The position numbers and the translations under genes were made by a program. Below, in pieces: positions 1-8,413 of a stretch of DNA of 64,000 bases. Within the stretch, counting starts at the first letter, position 1. Each line of letters opens with the position of its first letter. The notes beneath the pieces were generated by a model that worked only from the letters and a program-made list of their open reading frames with translations, did not search any database and was not told the origin of the DNA. The DNA comes from Streptomyces narbonensis. Its GTDB lineage: Bacteria; Actinomycetota; Actinomycetes; Streptomycetales; Streptomycetaceae. Where the stretch lies: assembly GCF_014649015.1 (NCBI RefSeq), contig NZ_BMSF01000009.1:310001-374000 (forward strand), given 5' to 3'.

Positions 1-23
1 GGGCCGTCCGGAAGAGGCGTCGG

Positions 24-2057
24 TCAGTCTGCGGCCGGGCCGGCCAGCCGCTGCCACAGGAAGGTGTGCACGAGGGCGCTGTTGTGCGCGGCCTGCTCGT
101 TGTCCCCGGCGCCCGCGTGTCCGCCGCCGGTGTTCTCGTGGAACAGCACCCGGTGGCCGAGTTCCCGCAGCCGCGCCGCCGTCTTGCGGGCGTGGCCGGG
201 GTGGACGCGGTCGTCGCGGGTCGAGGTCATCAGGAGCACCGGCGGGTAGGCCGCGTCCGCCGTGAGGCGGTGGTACGGGGAGATGTCGAGGAGGTGCGGC
301 AGATCGGCCTCGTCGTCGGGGTCGCCGTACTCGGCGATCCAGGAGGCGCCCGCGAGGAGCTTGTGGAAGCGGGTCATGTCGAGCAGCGGCACCTGGGCGA
401 CGATCGCGCCGAAGAGCTCGGGGTGGCGGGTGAGCATCGCGCCCATGAGCAGGCCGCCGTTGCTGCCCCCGGAGGCGCCGAGCATGGCCGGGGTGGTGAC
501 GCCCCGCGTGACGAGGTCCCCGGCGACGGCCGCGAAGTCCTCGAAGGCGCGCGGCCGGTCGGCGCCCAGGGCGGCCTGGTGCCAGTCCGGTCCGTACTCG
601 CCGCCGCCCCGGATGTTCGCGATGACGTACGTGCCGCCGCGCTCCAGCCACGCCCGGCCGGTCACGGAGGCGTAGGAGGGCGTGAGGGAGACCTCGAAGC
701 CGCCGTAGCCGTAGAGCAGGGTGGGGCCGGGGCCGGTGGCGGCGTGGTCGGGGCCGATGACGAAGTACGGCACGCTCGTCCCGTCCGGGGAGGGCGCGAA
801 GTGCTGCCGCACCGTGAGGCCCGACGCGTCGAAGCGTTCCGGGGCCTGCTTGAGGATCTCCGTGTCGCCGCCGATCACCCCGCGGTGGAGGGTCGAGGGC
901 TGGAGGAAGCCCGAGACGTCGAGGAAGTACTCGTCGGAGACGTCGGGGTCGGTGTCGACGACGCTGACGGCGGACAGCTCTGGTACGCCGACGAGCGGTT
1001 CGCGGGTCCAGCCGCCCTCGGGGGTGGCGGTGAGCACCTCGATGCGGGTGCTCACGTCGCGCATCGTCTCCAGGATCAGGTGGTGGCGGGTCCACGCGTG
1101 CCCGGCCAGGGCCGTCCGCTCGTCCGGGGTGAACAGCACCTCGGGGGTGCGGTCGCCCGCGAGGAAGGCGTCGAAGTCGAAGGCGAGGAGGGAGCCGGTG
1201 GGCTGCCCGAGCCAGTCGGACTTCAGGGTGACGATCAGGTGCCGACGGTGGGCGTACGCGACGGCGTCCTCGGGGACGTCGATCCTGACGAGGGTGGAGT
1301 CGGTCCGCAGGAGGTACGTCTCGCTGCGGAAAAAGTCGAGGGCACGGCCGACGAAGTCGCGTTCGAAGCCGGGGGTGTCGTCCCGGTAGCCCCAGGCCGA
1401 CACGTCGCCCTGCCCGGCCTCGAAGACGAGCTCGGCGTCCTCCACCGGTGTGCCCCGCCGCCACCTGCGGACCTGGCGCGGATAGCCGGAGTCGGTGAGC
1501 GAACCGGGCCCCGTGTCCGTACCGACGAAGACGGTGTCGCCGTCGATCCAGCCGGTCCGGGTCTTCGCCTCCGCGACCCGGAAGCCGTCGTCGACGAAGC
1601 GCCGGGTGCCGAGGTCGAACTCCCGGACCACCACGGCGTCCCCGCCGTCGCGCGAGAGCCGGACCAGCGCCCGGTCGTGCTCGGGGCGGCGGACGCGGGC
1701 CCCGTCCCAGACCCACTTCTCGCCCTCGGCCTCGGCGAGCGCGTCGACGTCGAGGAGGACCTCCCAATCGGGGGCGTCCTTGCGGTACTGCTCCAGGGTG
1801 GTGCGGCGCCACACGCCGCGCAGGTGCTCGGCGTCGCGCCAGAAGTTGTAGAGGTGGGCGCCGCGCCGGACGGTGTACGGGATGCGGTCGGCCGCGTCCA
1901 TGACGTCGCGCACCCGCTCCTTGAGCGGCGCGAATCCGGGGTCGGCGGCCAGGGTGTCGGCCGTCTCGGCGTTCCGCTCGGCGACCCAGGCGAGCGCGCG
2001 CTCGCCGGACACCTCCTCCAGCCACAGGTACGGGTCGTCCTCGATCGCACGCCGCAT
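24..2057 (-). CDS. S9 family prolyl oligopeptidase-like serine peptidase
   Basis: Cytoplasmic prolyl oligopeptidase-type peptidase of 677 residues, a usual length for the family, cleaving short peptides after proline or basic residues. An N-terminal beta-propeller region is followed by a C-terminal alpha/beta-hydrolase domain. The nucleophile Ser lies in GASGGSNGG (about S532), the acid in TRDDRV (about D615) and the His in GGGHAGAG (about H647), so the triad is intact. The start was placed at MRRAIEDDPYLWLEE: the reading frame stays open for 26 more codons upstream, but those overlap the end of the preceding gene. The chosen ATG lies 4 bases after the stop of the nitrobindin-like gene, so the two are probably co-transcribed. 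Exact substrate specificity (POP versus oligopeptidase B) cannot be read from the sequence. Confidence 0.9.
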   Translation of the reverse strand: MRRAIEDDPYLWLEEVSGERALAWVAERNAETADTLAADPGFAPLKERVRDVMDAADRIPYTVRRGAHLYNFWRDAEHLRGVWRRTTLEQYRKDAPDWEVLLDVDALAEAEGEKWVWDGARVRRPEHDRALVRLSRDGGDAVVVREFDLGTRRFVDDGFRVAEAKTRTGWIDGDTVFVGTDTGPGSLTDSGYPRQVRRWRRGTPVEDAELVFEAGQGDVSAWGYRDDTPGFERDFVGRALDFFRSETYLLRTDSTLVRIDVPEDAVAYAHRRHLIVTLKSDWLGQPTGSLLAFDFDAFLAGDRTPEVLFTPDERTALAGHAWTRHHLILETMRDVSTRIEVLTATPEGGWTREPLVGVPELSAVSVVDTDPDVSDEYFLDVSGFLQPSTLHRGVIGGDTEILKQAPERFDASGLTVRQHFAPSPDGTSVPYFVIGPDHAATGPGPTLLYGYGGFEVSLTPSYASVTGRAWLERGGTYVIANIRGGGEYGPDWHQAALGADRPRAFEDFAAVAGDLVTRGVTTPAMLGASGGSNGGLLMGAMLTRHPELFGAIVAQVPLLDMTRFHKLLAGASWIAEYGDPDDEADLPHLLDISPYHRLTADAAYPPVLLMTSTRDDRVHPGHARKTAARLRELGHRVLFHENTGGGHAGAGDNEQAAHNSALVHTFLWQRLAGPAAD

Positions 2058-2061
2058 GGAT

Positions 2062-2610
2062 TCAGTTCCCGTTCTCGCGTCGGAGCTGTGCCGAAAGGTG
2101 GTACTGGAGAGGCTGTCCGACGGCCGCGAGGTCATGGCGGAAGTCGAGGGTGTCCCCGTCGGTGAGGGTGTAGCGGCGCCGGGTGGCGGTGACCTCCTTG
2201 GCCGCGGGGGTGAGCGCCACCTGGTGGGTGGTGAGGTCGATCCCTCCGTCGGCCGCGCCGCCGACGAGGATCTCCGCGATGCCGGTGGGCTGGGTGATCA
2301 GCGCCTCGACGCGCCCGTCGGGCTGCATGCGCCACCAGCCGCTCTCACGGGCGGCGGGCCGCAGCGGGGCGCCGTCGGCGTCGACGATCCAGGCGCGGGC
2401 CTCGTAGCGGAGGAAGGGGCGCCCGTCGTGGCTGAAGGTGACCTCCTGCTCGTACGCGAACTCCTCGGCGAGCGTCGGGTACGAGCCGCGGCCCCGGCCG
2501 GTCCAGGTGCCCAGGAGACCGGTGACCGGCGCGAGGAGCGCGTGCGGCGCGGGCGCCGCGTCCGCGCGCAGGGCGTCGGGGTAGGGGTGCTTCCGGTCGC
2601 GGTCGAACAT
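2062..2610 (-). CDS. Nitrobindin-like FABP-family heme-binding beta-barrel protein
   Basis: Small beta-barrel protein of 182 residues. The motif GTWTGRGRGSYP near residues 31-42 matches the nitrobindin signature GxWxGxGxGxYP. The C-terminal stretch QPLQYHLSAQLRR carries the His expected to ligate ferric heme in this family. Known members bind heme b and react with nitric oxide or peroxynitrite; that role is inferred here. The start MFDRDRKHPYP was chosen because the 19 codons upstream are not family-like. The gene follows the iron importer by about 100 bases on the same strand and runs into the S9 peptidase with a 4-base gap. Confidence 0.85.
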   Translation of the reverse strand: MFDRDRKHPYPDALRADAAPAPHALLAPVTGLLGTWTGRGRGSYPTLAEEFAYEQEVTFSHDGRPFLRYEARAWIVDADGAPLRPAARESGWWRMQPDGRVEALITQPTGIAEILVGGAADGGIDLTTHQVALTPAAKEVTATRRRYTLTDGDTLDFRHDLAAVGQPLQYHLSAQLRRENGN

Positions 2611-2712
2611 GAGGTGCGCTCCTGGGTCGGGACCTGTGCCGGATGGCAGCTTAGGTCTTCGGCCCACCGCCGGTCGCGGTTCCTCAGCCGCGACCGGTGG
2701 AGTTCCCTGCCG

Positions 2713-4779
2713 CTATCCCCGGTTGCGTACCAGCAGGTAGAGGAAGTACGGGGTGCCGATCACGGCCGTCATGAGGCCGGCGCCGAGCTGGGCCGGGGCG
2801 ATGACGGTGCGGCCCACCAGGTCCGCGGTGCAGACGAGGACGGCGCCGAGGAGGACGGCGACCGGGACGACGCGGGCGTGCTGCCGGCCGACGAGGGCGC
2901 GGGCCGCGTGCGGGGCCACGAGTCCCACGAAGCCGATCGTGCCCGCGGCGGCCACGGCGGTGGCGGTGAGCAGGACGGCGAGGGCCAGGAAGCCGAGGCG
3001 GGCGCGGCCCAGGCCGAGGCCGAGGAGGCGCGGGGTGTCCTCGTCGAGCGAGACGAGGTCGAGCTCGGTGCGCCGGGCGACCGCGACGGCCGTACCCACG
3101 GCAAGGACGGCGACGAGGGGGACCACGTCGGGCATGGACCGCCCGTAGGTGGAGCCCGAGAGCCAGGTGAGGGCCTTCGTCGCGTTGAAGGGGTCCGTGA
3201 GGATGATCATGAGGCTGATCAGGGCGGCCGCGGCCGTGGCGACGCCGAAGCCGACGAGGACGAGCCGGTTCTGCTGGAACCCGCCCCGGGCGGCGAGCCC
3301 GAAGACGAGGACCGAGCTCACGACGGCGCCCGCGAACGCGGCGCCGGCCATGCCCCACGAGCCTGCCAGGGGCACGGTCGTGACGAGGAGTACGGCGCCG
3401 AGCGCGGCGCCGCCGGAGATGCCCAGGATGCTCGGCTCGGCAAGGGGGTTGCGGGTGACGGCCTGGACGACGGTGCCGGCCAGGGCGAGCGCGGCGCCCG
3501 CGAAGAGGGCGGCGAGGACGCGGGGCACCCGGGTGTCGAGGACGAAGGTGACGGTCCGGCCGGCCTGGCCCTGGAGCCAGTTCACGACGTCACCCAGGAG
3601 CAGCTTGCTGTCGCCGAGGAGGACGCCCGCGACGGCGACGCCGATCGCGACGGCCACCAGGACGGCGGTGACGGTGAGGAAGCGGGCCCGGCTCCTGATG
3701 CGGAGTCGTTCGGAGGCGGTGGCTCCGGCGGTGTCCCGTACGCGGGTGGCCATGACGATCAGGAAGACGGCGCCGACGAGGCTGGTGACGACACCGGTCG
3801 GTACGGAGACCACGACGTCCGACGGTACGAGGACACGCAGCAGGACGTCGGAGCCGAGCACGAGGGCGGCGCCGGTGAGTCCGGCGGCGGGCAGGAAGCC
3901 GCGCGACTTGGTGAACCCGCGGAATCTGCGGGTGAGGGGCCGGACGAGCGCGGGGGCGCAGAGACCGACGTAACCGACGGGTCCGGCGAGGGTGACGGCC
4001 GCCGTGGAGAGCAGGGCGGCGAGGACGACGGCGGTGATCCGGGTGGCCCGGACGGGCACGCCGAGACCGCGGGCGGCGTCGTCGCCGAGGGCGAGGGCGT
4101 CGACCCGCCGCGCGAGGAGCAGCAGGCCGACGAGGCCGGCGACGGCGATCGGGGCCATCTGCAGGACGCCGTCGAAGCCGCTCTGGCTGATGCTGCCCTG
4201 GTTCCACTGGTAGAGGCCCTCGGTCTGCCGGGGGAACAGCAGGAGCAGGCCCTCGGTGACGGCGGTGAGGCCGAGGGTGAGGGCGCTTCCCGCGAGGACC
4301 AGGCGGACCGTTCCGGCGCCCAGGCCCGAGAGGACGAGGACGACGGCCGCCGCCGCGAGACCGCCGGCGAAGGCGAAGGCCGAGGAGGCGAAGAGCGGCA
4401 GCGAGAGGCCGAAGGCGGCGGTGAGACCGAGCGCGAAGTAGGAGCCCGCGTTGACGGCGAGGGTGTCGGGCGAGGCGAGGACGTTGCGGCTGACGGCCTG
4501 GAGGGCTGCGCCCGCCATGCCGAGGACGGCGCCGACCAGGAGGCCGGCGGTCATCCTCGGCAGACGGGAGGCGATGACGACGGACGCGTCGGCCGGATCG
4601 GCCTGGCCCGTGAACGCCTTCCACACCTCGGGCGCGCCGACCTCGGCTGTGCCCTGGGTGATGTCGACGAGCGCGAGGACGGCGACGAGGAGGACCAGGG
4701 CGGCCGTCACCGGGGCCGCGCCCGTCCGGGACGTGGCCGTCGGCGGACGGGTGGCGGGGGTGGTTGCGGTGACGGCCAT
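2713..4779 (-). CDS. Iron-siderophore ABC transporter permease, fused double FecCD protein
   Basis: Polytopic inner-membrane permease of 688 residues, twice the normal FecCD length. Two homologous halves (about 20-340 and 360-688) each carry the family motif, GAVLGMAGAALQAVSRN in the first and GAALALAGTVVQAVTRN in the second. This is the FhuB-type arrangement, where one polypeptide supplies the whole transmembrane pore. It starts 4 bases after the stop of the lipoprotein gene and is the third gene of the ATPase-lipoprotein-permease operon. It probably imports a ferric siderophore; the ligand cannot be named because no siderophore biosynthesis genes lie nearby. Confidence 0.93.
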   Translation of the reverse strand: MAVTATTPATRPPTATSRTGAAPVTAALVLLVAVLALVDITQGTAEVGAPEVWKAFTGQADPADASVVIASRLPRMTAGLLVGAVLGMAGAALQAVSRNVLASPDTLAVNAGSYFALGLTAAFGLSLPLFASSAFAFAGGLAAAAVVLVLSGLGAGTVRLVLAGSALTLGLTAVTEGLLLLFPRQTEGLYQWNQGSISQSGFDGVLQMAPIAVAGLVGLLLLARRVDALALGDDAARGLGVPVRATRITAVVLAALLSTAAVTLAGPVGYVGLCAPALVRPLTRRFRGFTKSRGFLPAAGLTGAALVLGSDVLLRVLVPSDVVVSVPTGVVTSLVGAVFLIVMATRVRDTAGATASERLRIRSRARFLTVTAVLVAVAIGVAVAGVLLGDSKLLLGDVVNWLQGQAGRTVTFVLDTRVPRVLAALFAGAALALAGTVVQAVTRNPLAEPSILGISGGAALGAVLLVTTVPLAGSWGMAGAAFAGAVVSSVLVFGLAARGGFQQNRLVLVGFGVATAAAALISLMIILTDPFNATKALTWLSGSTYGRSMPDVVPLVAVLAVGTAVAVARRTELDLVSLDEDTPRLLGLGLGRARLGFLALAVLLTATAVAAAGTIGFVGLVAPHAARALVGRQHARVVPVAVLLGAVLVCTADLVGRTVIAPAQLGAGLMTAVIGTPYFLYLLVRNRG

Positions 4780-4783
4780 GGTG

Positions 4784-5761
4784 TTACTTCGTCAGGGCGG
4801 TGACGACGGAGTCGACGTACTTGCTCATCGACTGGGGGCCGCCGAACATCCAGATGCCGTCGGGCAGTCGGTGCACGTCGCCCTTCTTGACGAACGGCAG
4901 GGACGTCCACACCTTGTCCTTGGCGAGGACGCCGGTGAAGGGCGTGCTGGAGGCGTCGCCGTCGTTGGCGACGTAGGCGAACTGGACGTCACCGAGCTTG
5001 GTGAGACCCTCGACGTCGGTGGCGCCGAGACCGTAGGCCGGGTCGCCCTTCACGGTCCAGGCGTTCTTCAGACCGATCTTCTCGTTGACCGCGCCGATCA
5101 GCGAACCGCTGGTGTAGGGGCGGATCGAGACCTGGTTGGACATCACGTAGCCGTCGGCGAAGGCGTACTTCGTGCCGGCGAGACCGGCGTCGGCGAGCTT
5201 CTTCTTGCCCTCGTCGAGCTTCGCCTGGAACTGCTTCTTCAGCTCCTCGGACTTCTGCGTGGTGCCGGTGGCCTTGGCGATGGCGTCGAGGTCGGCGTTC
5301 ATGCGGCCGATCGGGTCGGCGGCGTCGGCGGCCTTCAGCGTCAGGACCGGGGCGACCTTGCGCAGCTGCTTCACGGCGGCCGGCGGCAGGTCGGTGGTGG
5401 CGACGATGAGGTCGGGCTTGAGGGAGGCGACGGTCTCGACGCTCGGCTCGCCGCGGGTGCCGATGTCCTTGGGCTCGTTCTTGAGCGGGACGGCGGTGTC
5501 CCAGGTCTTGTAGCCCTTGACGTCGGCGACGCCCACCGGGTCGACGCCCAGGGTGATGAGGTGCTCGACGACGTTCCACTCGGTCCCGACGACCTTCTTG
5601 GCGGGGCCGTCGAGCTCGACCTTCTCGCCCGTGGAGTCGGTGAGGGTGATGGGCTCGGCGGACTTCTTGGCGTCGTCGGCGGCGGGCTCGGTGGTGCCGC
5701 AGGCGGTGAGAGCGAGGGCCGCGGTGGTCGCGATCGCCGTGGTGAGGAGGAGGCGCTTCAT
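4784..5761 (-). CDS. Iron-siderophore ABC transporter substrate-binding lipoprotein
   Basis: Extracytoplasmic binding protein of 325 residues. The N-terminus MKRLLLTTAIATTAALALTA runs into Cys21-Gly, a classic lipobox (LTAC), so the mature protein is anchored by lipidated Cys21. The rest fits the periplasmic-binding-protein type 2 (FepB/BtuF-like) fold, with KVVGTEWNVVEHLITLGVDPVGVADV near the N-terminal lobe. Its start codon overlaps the stop of the ATPase gene (ATGA), and it is followed 4 bases later by the double permease. It should capture a ferric siderophore and hand it to that permease. The specific ligand is unknown. Confidence 0.92.
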   Translation of the reverse strand: MKRLLLTTAIATTAALALTACGTTEPAADDAKKSAEPITLTDSTGEKVELDGPAKKVVGTEWNVVEHLITLGVDPVGVADVKGYKTWDTAVPLKNEPKDIGTRGEPSVETVASLKPDLIVATTDLPPAAVKQLRKVAPVLTLKAADAADPIGRMNADLDAIAKATGTTQKSEELKKQFQAKLDEGKKKLADAGLAGTKYAFADGYVMSNQVSIRPYTSGSLIGAVNEKIGLKNAWTVKGDPAYGLGATDVEGLTKLGDVQFAYVANDGDASSTPFTGVLAKDKVWTSLPFVKKGDVHRLPDGIWMFGGPQSMSKYVDSVVTALTK

Positions 5762-6618
5762 GAGGTGCTGCTGAGCCTTTCGCTTCGCGAGTGGTGCCGA
5801 CCGACGGCGCGCGTGCGCAGCCGTCCGGTCAGGGGGTCGGTGTCTACGTCGATGCGGATGCCGTACGTGGCGGTCAGCCGCTCGGGAGTCAGTACGTCCT
5901 CGGGGTCGCCGTCCGCGATGATCCGTCCCGCTTCGAGCAGGACGATCCGGTCGCCGACGGCCGCGGCCTGGTCGAGGTCGTGGAGGACGGCGCCGACGGC
6001 GATGCCGTGGTCGTCCGCCAGATCGCGCATGAGGTCGAGGAGTTCGACCTGGTAGCGCAGGTCGAGGTAGGTCGTGGGTTCGTCGAGCAGCAGCACGCCC
6101 GTCTGCTGCGCGAGGCAGCCGGCGAGCCAGACGCGCTGGAGCTGGCCGCCGGAGAGGTGCTCGGCTCCGCGCTCCGCGAGTTCCGTGACGCCCGTCATGG
6201 CGAGCGCGCGGTCCACCGCCTCCCGGCCGCCGGGGTCGGCCTTGCCCCAGCGTCCCCGGTAGGGGTAGCGGCCGAACTCGACCACGTCGCGCACGGTCAG
6301 GCCGCTGGGGGTGGGACGGCCCTGGGTGAGCAGGGCCACGTGGCGCGAGAACTCACGGGGGCTCAGGGCGAGCGCGTCGGTGTCGCCGTCGAGGACGAGG
6401 GTGGCGGTACGCGGCTGCTGGAGGCGCGCGATGGTGCGCAGCAGCGTCGACTTGCCGCTGCCGTTCGGGCCGACGAGGACGGTCACTTCGCCGGGGCGAA
6501 GCGTCATCGCCGCGTCGTGGACGACGTCGACGCCGTCGTACGCCACGGTGACACCCATGGCCGAGAGTTCATGACCGTGGGGGCCCGGGGCCGCGGAGGT
6601 CTGTTCGCCTGCTTGCAC
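5758..6618 (-). CDS. Iron-siderophore ABC transporter ATP-binding protein
   Basis: FepC/FhuC-type ATPase of 286 residues. It shows Walker A GPNGSGKST, signature LSGGQLQRVW, Walker B LLLDEPTTYLD and the H-loop in VLHDLDQA, so it should be active. It powers the double FecCD permease downstream and is the first gene of the three-gene operon. The annotated start is a GTG at 6618; an ATG 20 codons in (MGVTVAYDG) is possible, but the family-like ELSA segment lies before it, favouring the upstream start. A DmdR/IdeR-type iron box ends only 7 bases upstream of this GTG, so iron repression of the operon is expected, and a very short or absent 5' leader is likely. Confidence 0.93.
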   Translation of the reverse strand: MQAGEQTSAAPGPHGHELSAMGVTVAYDGVDVVHDAAMTLRPGEVTVLVGPNGSGKSTLLRTIARLQQPRTATLVLDGDTDALALSPREFSRHVALLTQGRPTPSGLTVRDVVEFGRYPYRGRWGKADPGGREAVDRALAMTGVTELAERGAEHLSGGQLQRVWLAGCLAQQTGVLLLDEPTTYLDLRYQVELLDLMRDLADDHGIAVGAVLHDLDQAAAVGDRIVLLEAGRIIADGDPEDVLTPERLTATYGIRIDVDTDPLTGRLRTRAVGRHHSRSERLSSTS

Positions 6619-6624
6619 GCCCCG

Positions 6625-6641
6625 AAGGTTAGCCTAACCTT
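6625..6641 (-). promoter_or_regulatory. Iron box (DmdR/IdeR operator)
   Basis: The 17-base sequence AAGGTTAGCCTAACCTT is a perfect palindrome around one central base and matches the actinobacterial iron-box core TTAGGTTAGGCTAACCTAA. It sits immediately upstream of the importer operon. Binding of the Fe(II)-loaded repressor would shut off transcription in iron-rich conditions. Confidence 0.9.
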
Positions 6642-6762
6642 AGCTGACCGCAAAAGGGGGTCCAGCGGCCGGACACAAGGCGAATTCCGGCCAAGCCGTC
6701 CGGCCCACGCCCCGGCACCAACCCCGTTGCCCCCGCTCCGCCGTCGCGGCTACGTTCGCGCC

Positions 6763-6846
6763 ATGGTGCGTACAGCCCTGCTCACGACGCGCGGTCACAT
6801 CGACCTGCTGTGAGTGGCCTCCGCCGCGTATCGCCGCGGTCGCTGA
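6763..6846 (+). pseudogene. Decayed cysteine/sulfur-type leader peptide
   Basis: A short frame begins MVRTALLTTRGHIDLL and then hits TGA at 6811. This is the hallmark start of the actinobacterial leader peptides found before sulfur-assimilation and organosulfur genes (HxDLLR followed by a Cys). Reading through the TGA gives VASAAYRRGR and a second TGA at 6844. That is the expected continuation if the Arg codon CGA had become TGA and the regulatory Cys codon had become TAT (Tyr), two simple transitions. The peptide should therefore no longer sense cysteine. It lies about 120 bases before a deleted monooxygenase gene. The family match is from memory of such leaders. Confidence 0.7.
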
Positions 6847-6963
6847 CGCCTCCTCACCCCCTCCCCGCTTCCCCATCTCCTCGCCTCGCCCGTCGTGCGC
6901 GCGTGCCCACTCCGCGCCCACGACCGCCGAGGCGCACCTTCGCGCTGACGGAAAGGCCTCCTG

Positions 6964-7126
6964 ATGACCGTCCACCTGCACTGGTTCCTGCCGCCCGGCG
7001 GCGACGGCCGCACCCTCGTCGACCGGCACGCCGGAGGCGTACTGGTTCGGCGAGGGCGTGACGCCCGAGCTGGTGGCGCGCGGACTCGTGGCCCGCCGGG
7101 AAGATCCGGGGCTTTCGCGGAGTTAG
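6964..7126 (+). pseudogene. Remnant of an LLM-class flavin-dependent monooxygenase (SsuD-like)
   Basis: The ATG at 6964 has a fair ribosome-binding site (GGAAAGG) and encodes MTVHLHWFLPPGGDGRTLVDRHA, the typical N-terminus of SsuD/LLM monooxygenases. Directly after it, one frame over (7031-7126), comes EAYWFGEGVTPELVARG and a stop, which resembles the C-terminal end of the same family. About 300 internal residues are missing, so the gene looks like the product of a large internal deletion joined out of frame. The original frame runs on to 7137 as a meaningless tail. The following flavin-containing monooxygenase starts at 7134. The ancestral operon probably desulfonated or oxidised an organosulfur compound. 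Confidence 0.75.
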
Positions 7127-7133
7127 TGGAACC

Positions 7134-8336
7134 GTGAACGAAATTGGTGCAGCAGCGGTCGCGGGAGCCGGGGCGGCGGACGCCCGGACGGTGGATGTCG
7201 TCGTCATCGGCGCCGGACAGGCGGGCCTCTCGGCCGCCTTCCACCTGCGGCGGGCCGGCCTGGAACCGGACCGGGACTTCGTCGTGCTCGACCACGCCCC
7301 GCACGCGGGCGGCGCCTGGCAGTTCCGGTGGCCGTCCCTCACGTACGGCAAGGTGCACGGGATGTACGCGTTGCCCGGCATGGAGCTGACCGGCGCCGAC
7401 CCCGCGCGCCCCTCCTCGGAGGTGATCGGCGCGTACTTCGACACGTACGAGCGGACCTTCGATCTGCGCGTCCACCGGCCCGTCGACGTCACCGCCGTCC
7501 GCGACGGAGACGACGGAGACGACGGAGACGACGGAGACGGTAACGGCAGCGGCGACGGACGGGGGCACGGAAGCGACGGGCGGCTGCTGGTCGAGACCTC
7601 GGAGGGCGTGTACGCGACGCGTGCCCTGATCAACGCCACCGGCACCTGGGACCGCCCCTTCTGGCCCCGCTACCAGGGCCAGGAGACCTTCCGGGGGCGC
7701 CAGCTGCACACCTCCGGCTACCCGGGCCCGGAGGCGTTCGCCGGGCAGCGGGTGATCGTCGTGGGTGGCGGGGCCTCCGGGACCCAGCACCTCATGGAGA
7801 TCGCCGAGGTAGCCGCGGAGACGACCTGGGTGACCCGGCGCGAACCCGTCTTCCGCGAGGGCCCCTTCGGGGAGGCCGAGGGCCGCGCCGCGGTGGCGCT
7901 CGTCGAGGAGCGCGTCCGGCTCGGACTGCCGCCGCAGAGCGTCGTCTCGGTCACCGGCCTCCCGCTCAACGACGCGATCCGAAAGGCCCGCGCGAGCGGT
8001 GTGATGGACCGGCTTCCGATGTTCGACCGGATCACGCCGACCGGGGTGGCCTGGGACGACGGGCGGACCGTGGACGCGGACGTGATCCTCTGGGCGACCG
8101 GCTTCCGTGCCGCGATCGACCATCTGACGCCGCTGCGCCTGCGGGAACCGGGTGGCGGCATACGCGTCGAGGGGACGCGCGCCGTCCGGGACGAGCGTGT
8201 CCACCTCGTCGGCTACGGCCCCTCGGCCTCGACCATCGGCGCCAACCGGGCCGGCCGCGCGGCCGTCACCGACATCCGCCGCCTGCTCACCCGCGAGACC
8301 ACCGCCGCACCTGCCGTCGCCGTGCCGACGAGCTGA
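7134..8336 (+). CDS. Flavin-containing monooxygenase (ArsO/BVMO-like FAD-NADPH oxidoreductase)
   Basis: Cytoplasmic flavoprotein of 400 residues with two Rossmann nucleotide motifs: GAGQAG near residue 26 for FAD and GGGASG near residue 212 for NADPH. The segment ATGF toward the C-terminus is typical of FAD-dependent monooxygenases. Substrate is unknown; the fossil organosulfur locus just upstream suggests a former role beside an LLM monooxygenase. The GTG start at 7134 overlaps the tail of that remnant. Oddly, residues about 124-150 form an Asp/Gly-rich stretch encoded by a tandem GACGGAGAC repeat, placed between the FAD and NADPH domains where homologues normally have a short loop. Confidence 0.85.
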   Translation: MNEIGAAAVAGAGAADARTVDVVVIGAGQAGLSAAFHLRRAGLEPDRDFVVLDHAPHAGGAWQFRWPSLTYGKVHGMYALPGMELTGADPARPSSEVIGAYFDTYERTFDLRVHRPVDVTAVRDGDDGDDGDDGDGNGSGDGRGHGSDGRLLVETSEGVYATRALINATGTWDRPFWPRYQGQETFRGRQLHTSGYPGPEAFAGQRVIVVGGGASGTQHLMEIAEVAAETTWVTRREPVFREGPFGEAEGRAAVALVEERVRLGLPPQSVVSVTGLPLNDAIRKARASGVMDRLPMFDRITPTGVAWDDGRTVDADVILWATGFRAAIDHLTPLRLREPGGGIRVEGTRAVRDERVHLVGYGPSASTIGANRAGRAAVTDIRRLLTRETTAAPAVAVPTS

Positions 8337-8341
8337 CCCGC

Positions 8342-8383
8342 GGACCGGCCGGCGCGGACTGGCCGGCGCGGACCGGCCGACGC
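8342..8383. repeat. Short tandem repeat, 14-bp unit
   Basis: Three copies of a 14-base unit close to GGACCGGCCGGCGC, differing at one or two positions, fill most of the 77-base gap between the convergent FMO and MltG-like genes. The unit is itself largely self-complementary and may form hairpins acting as a weak terminator. Confidence 0.6.
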
Positions 8384-8413
8384 AATCGGGCGCATGTGCA
8401 TACGGCGCGGCCC

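Noticed and set aside
66..2165. Long open frame on the plus strand opposite the S9 peptidase
   Set aside because: Mirror of the real gene; Ala/Gly/Arg/Val-rich sequence without any recognisable motif, caused by GC-rich third positions.
1873..4803. 976-codon plus-strand frame opposite the permease
   Set aside because: Extremely Gly/Asp/Glu/Arg-rich with no domains; the opposite strand holds a clear FecCD protein.
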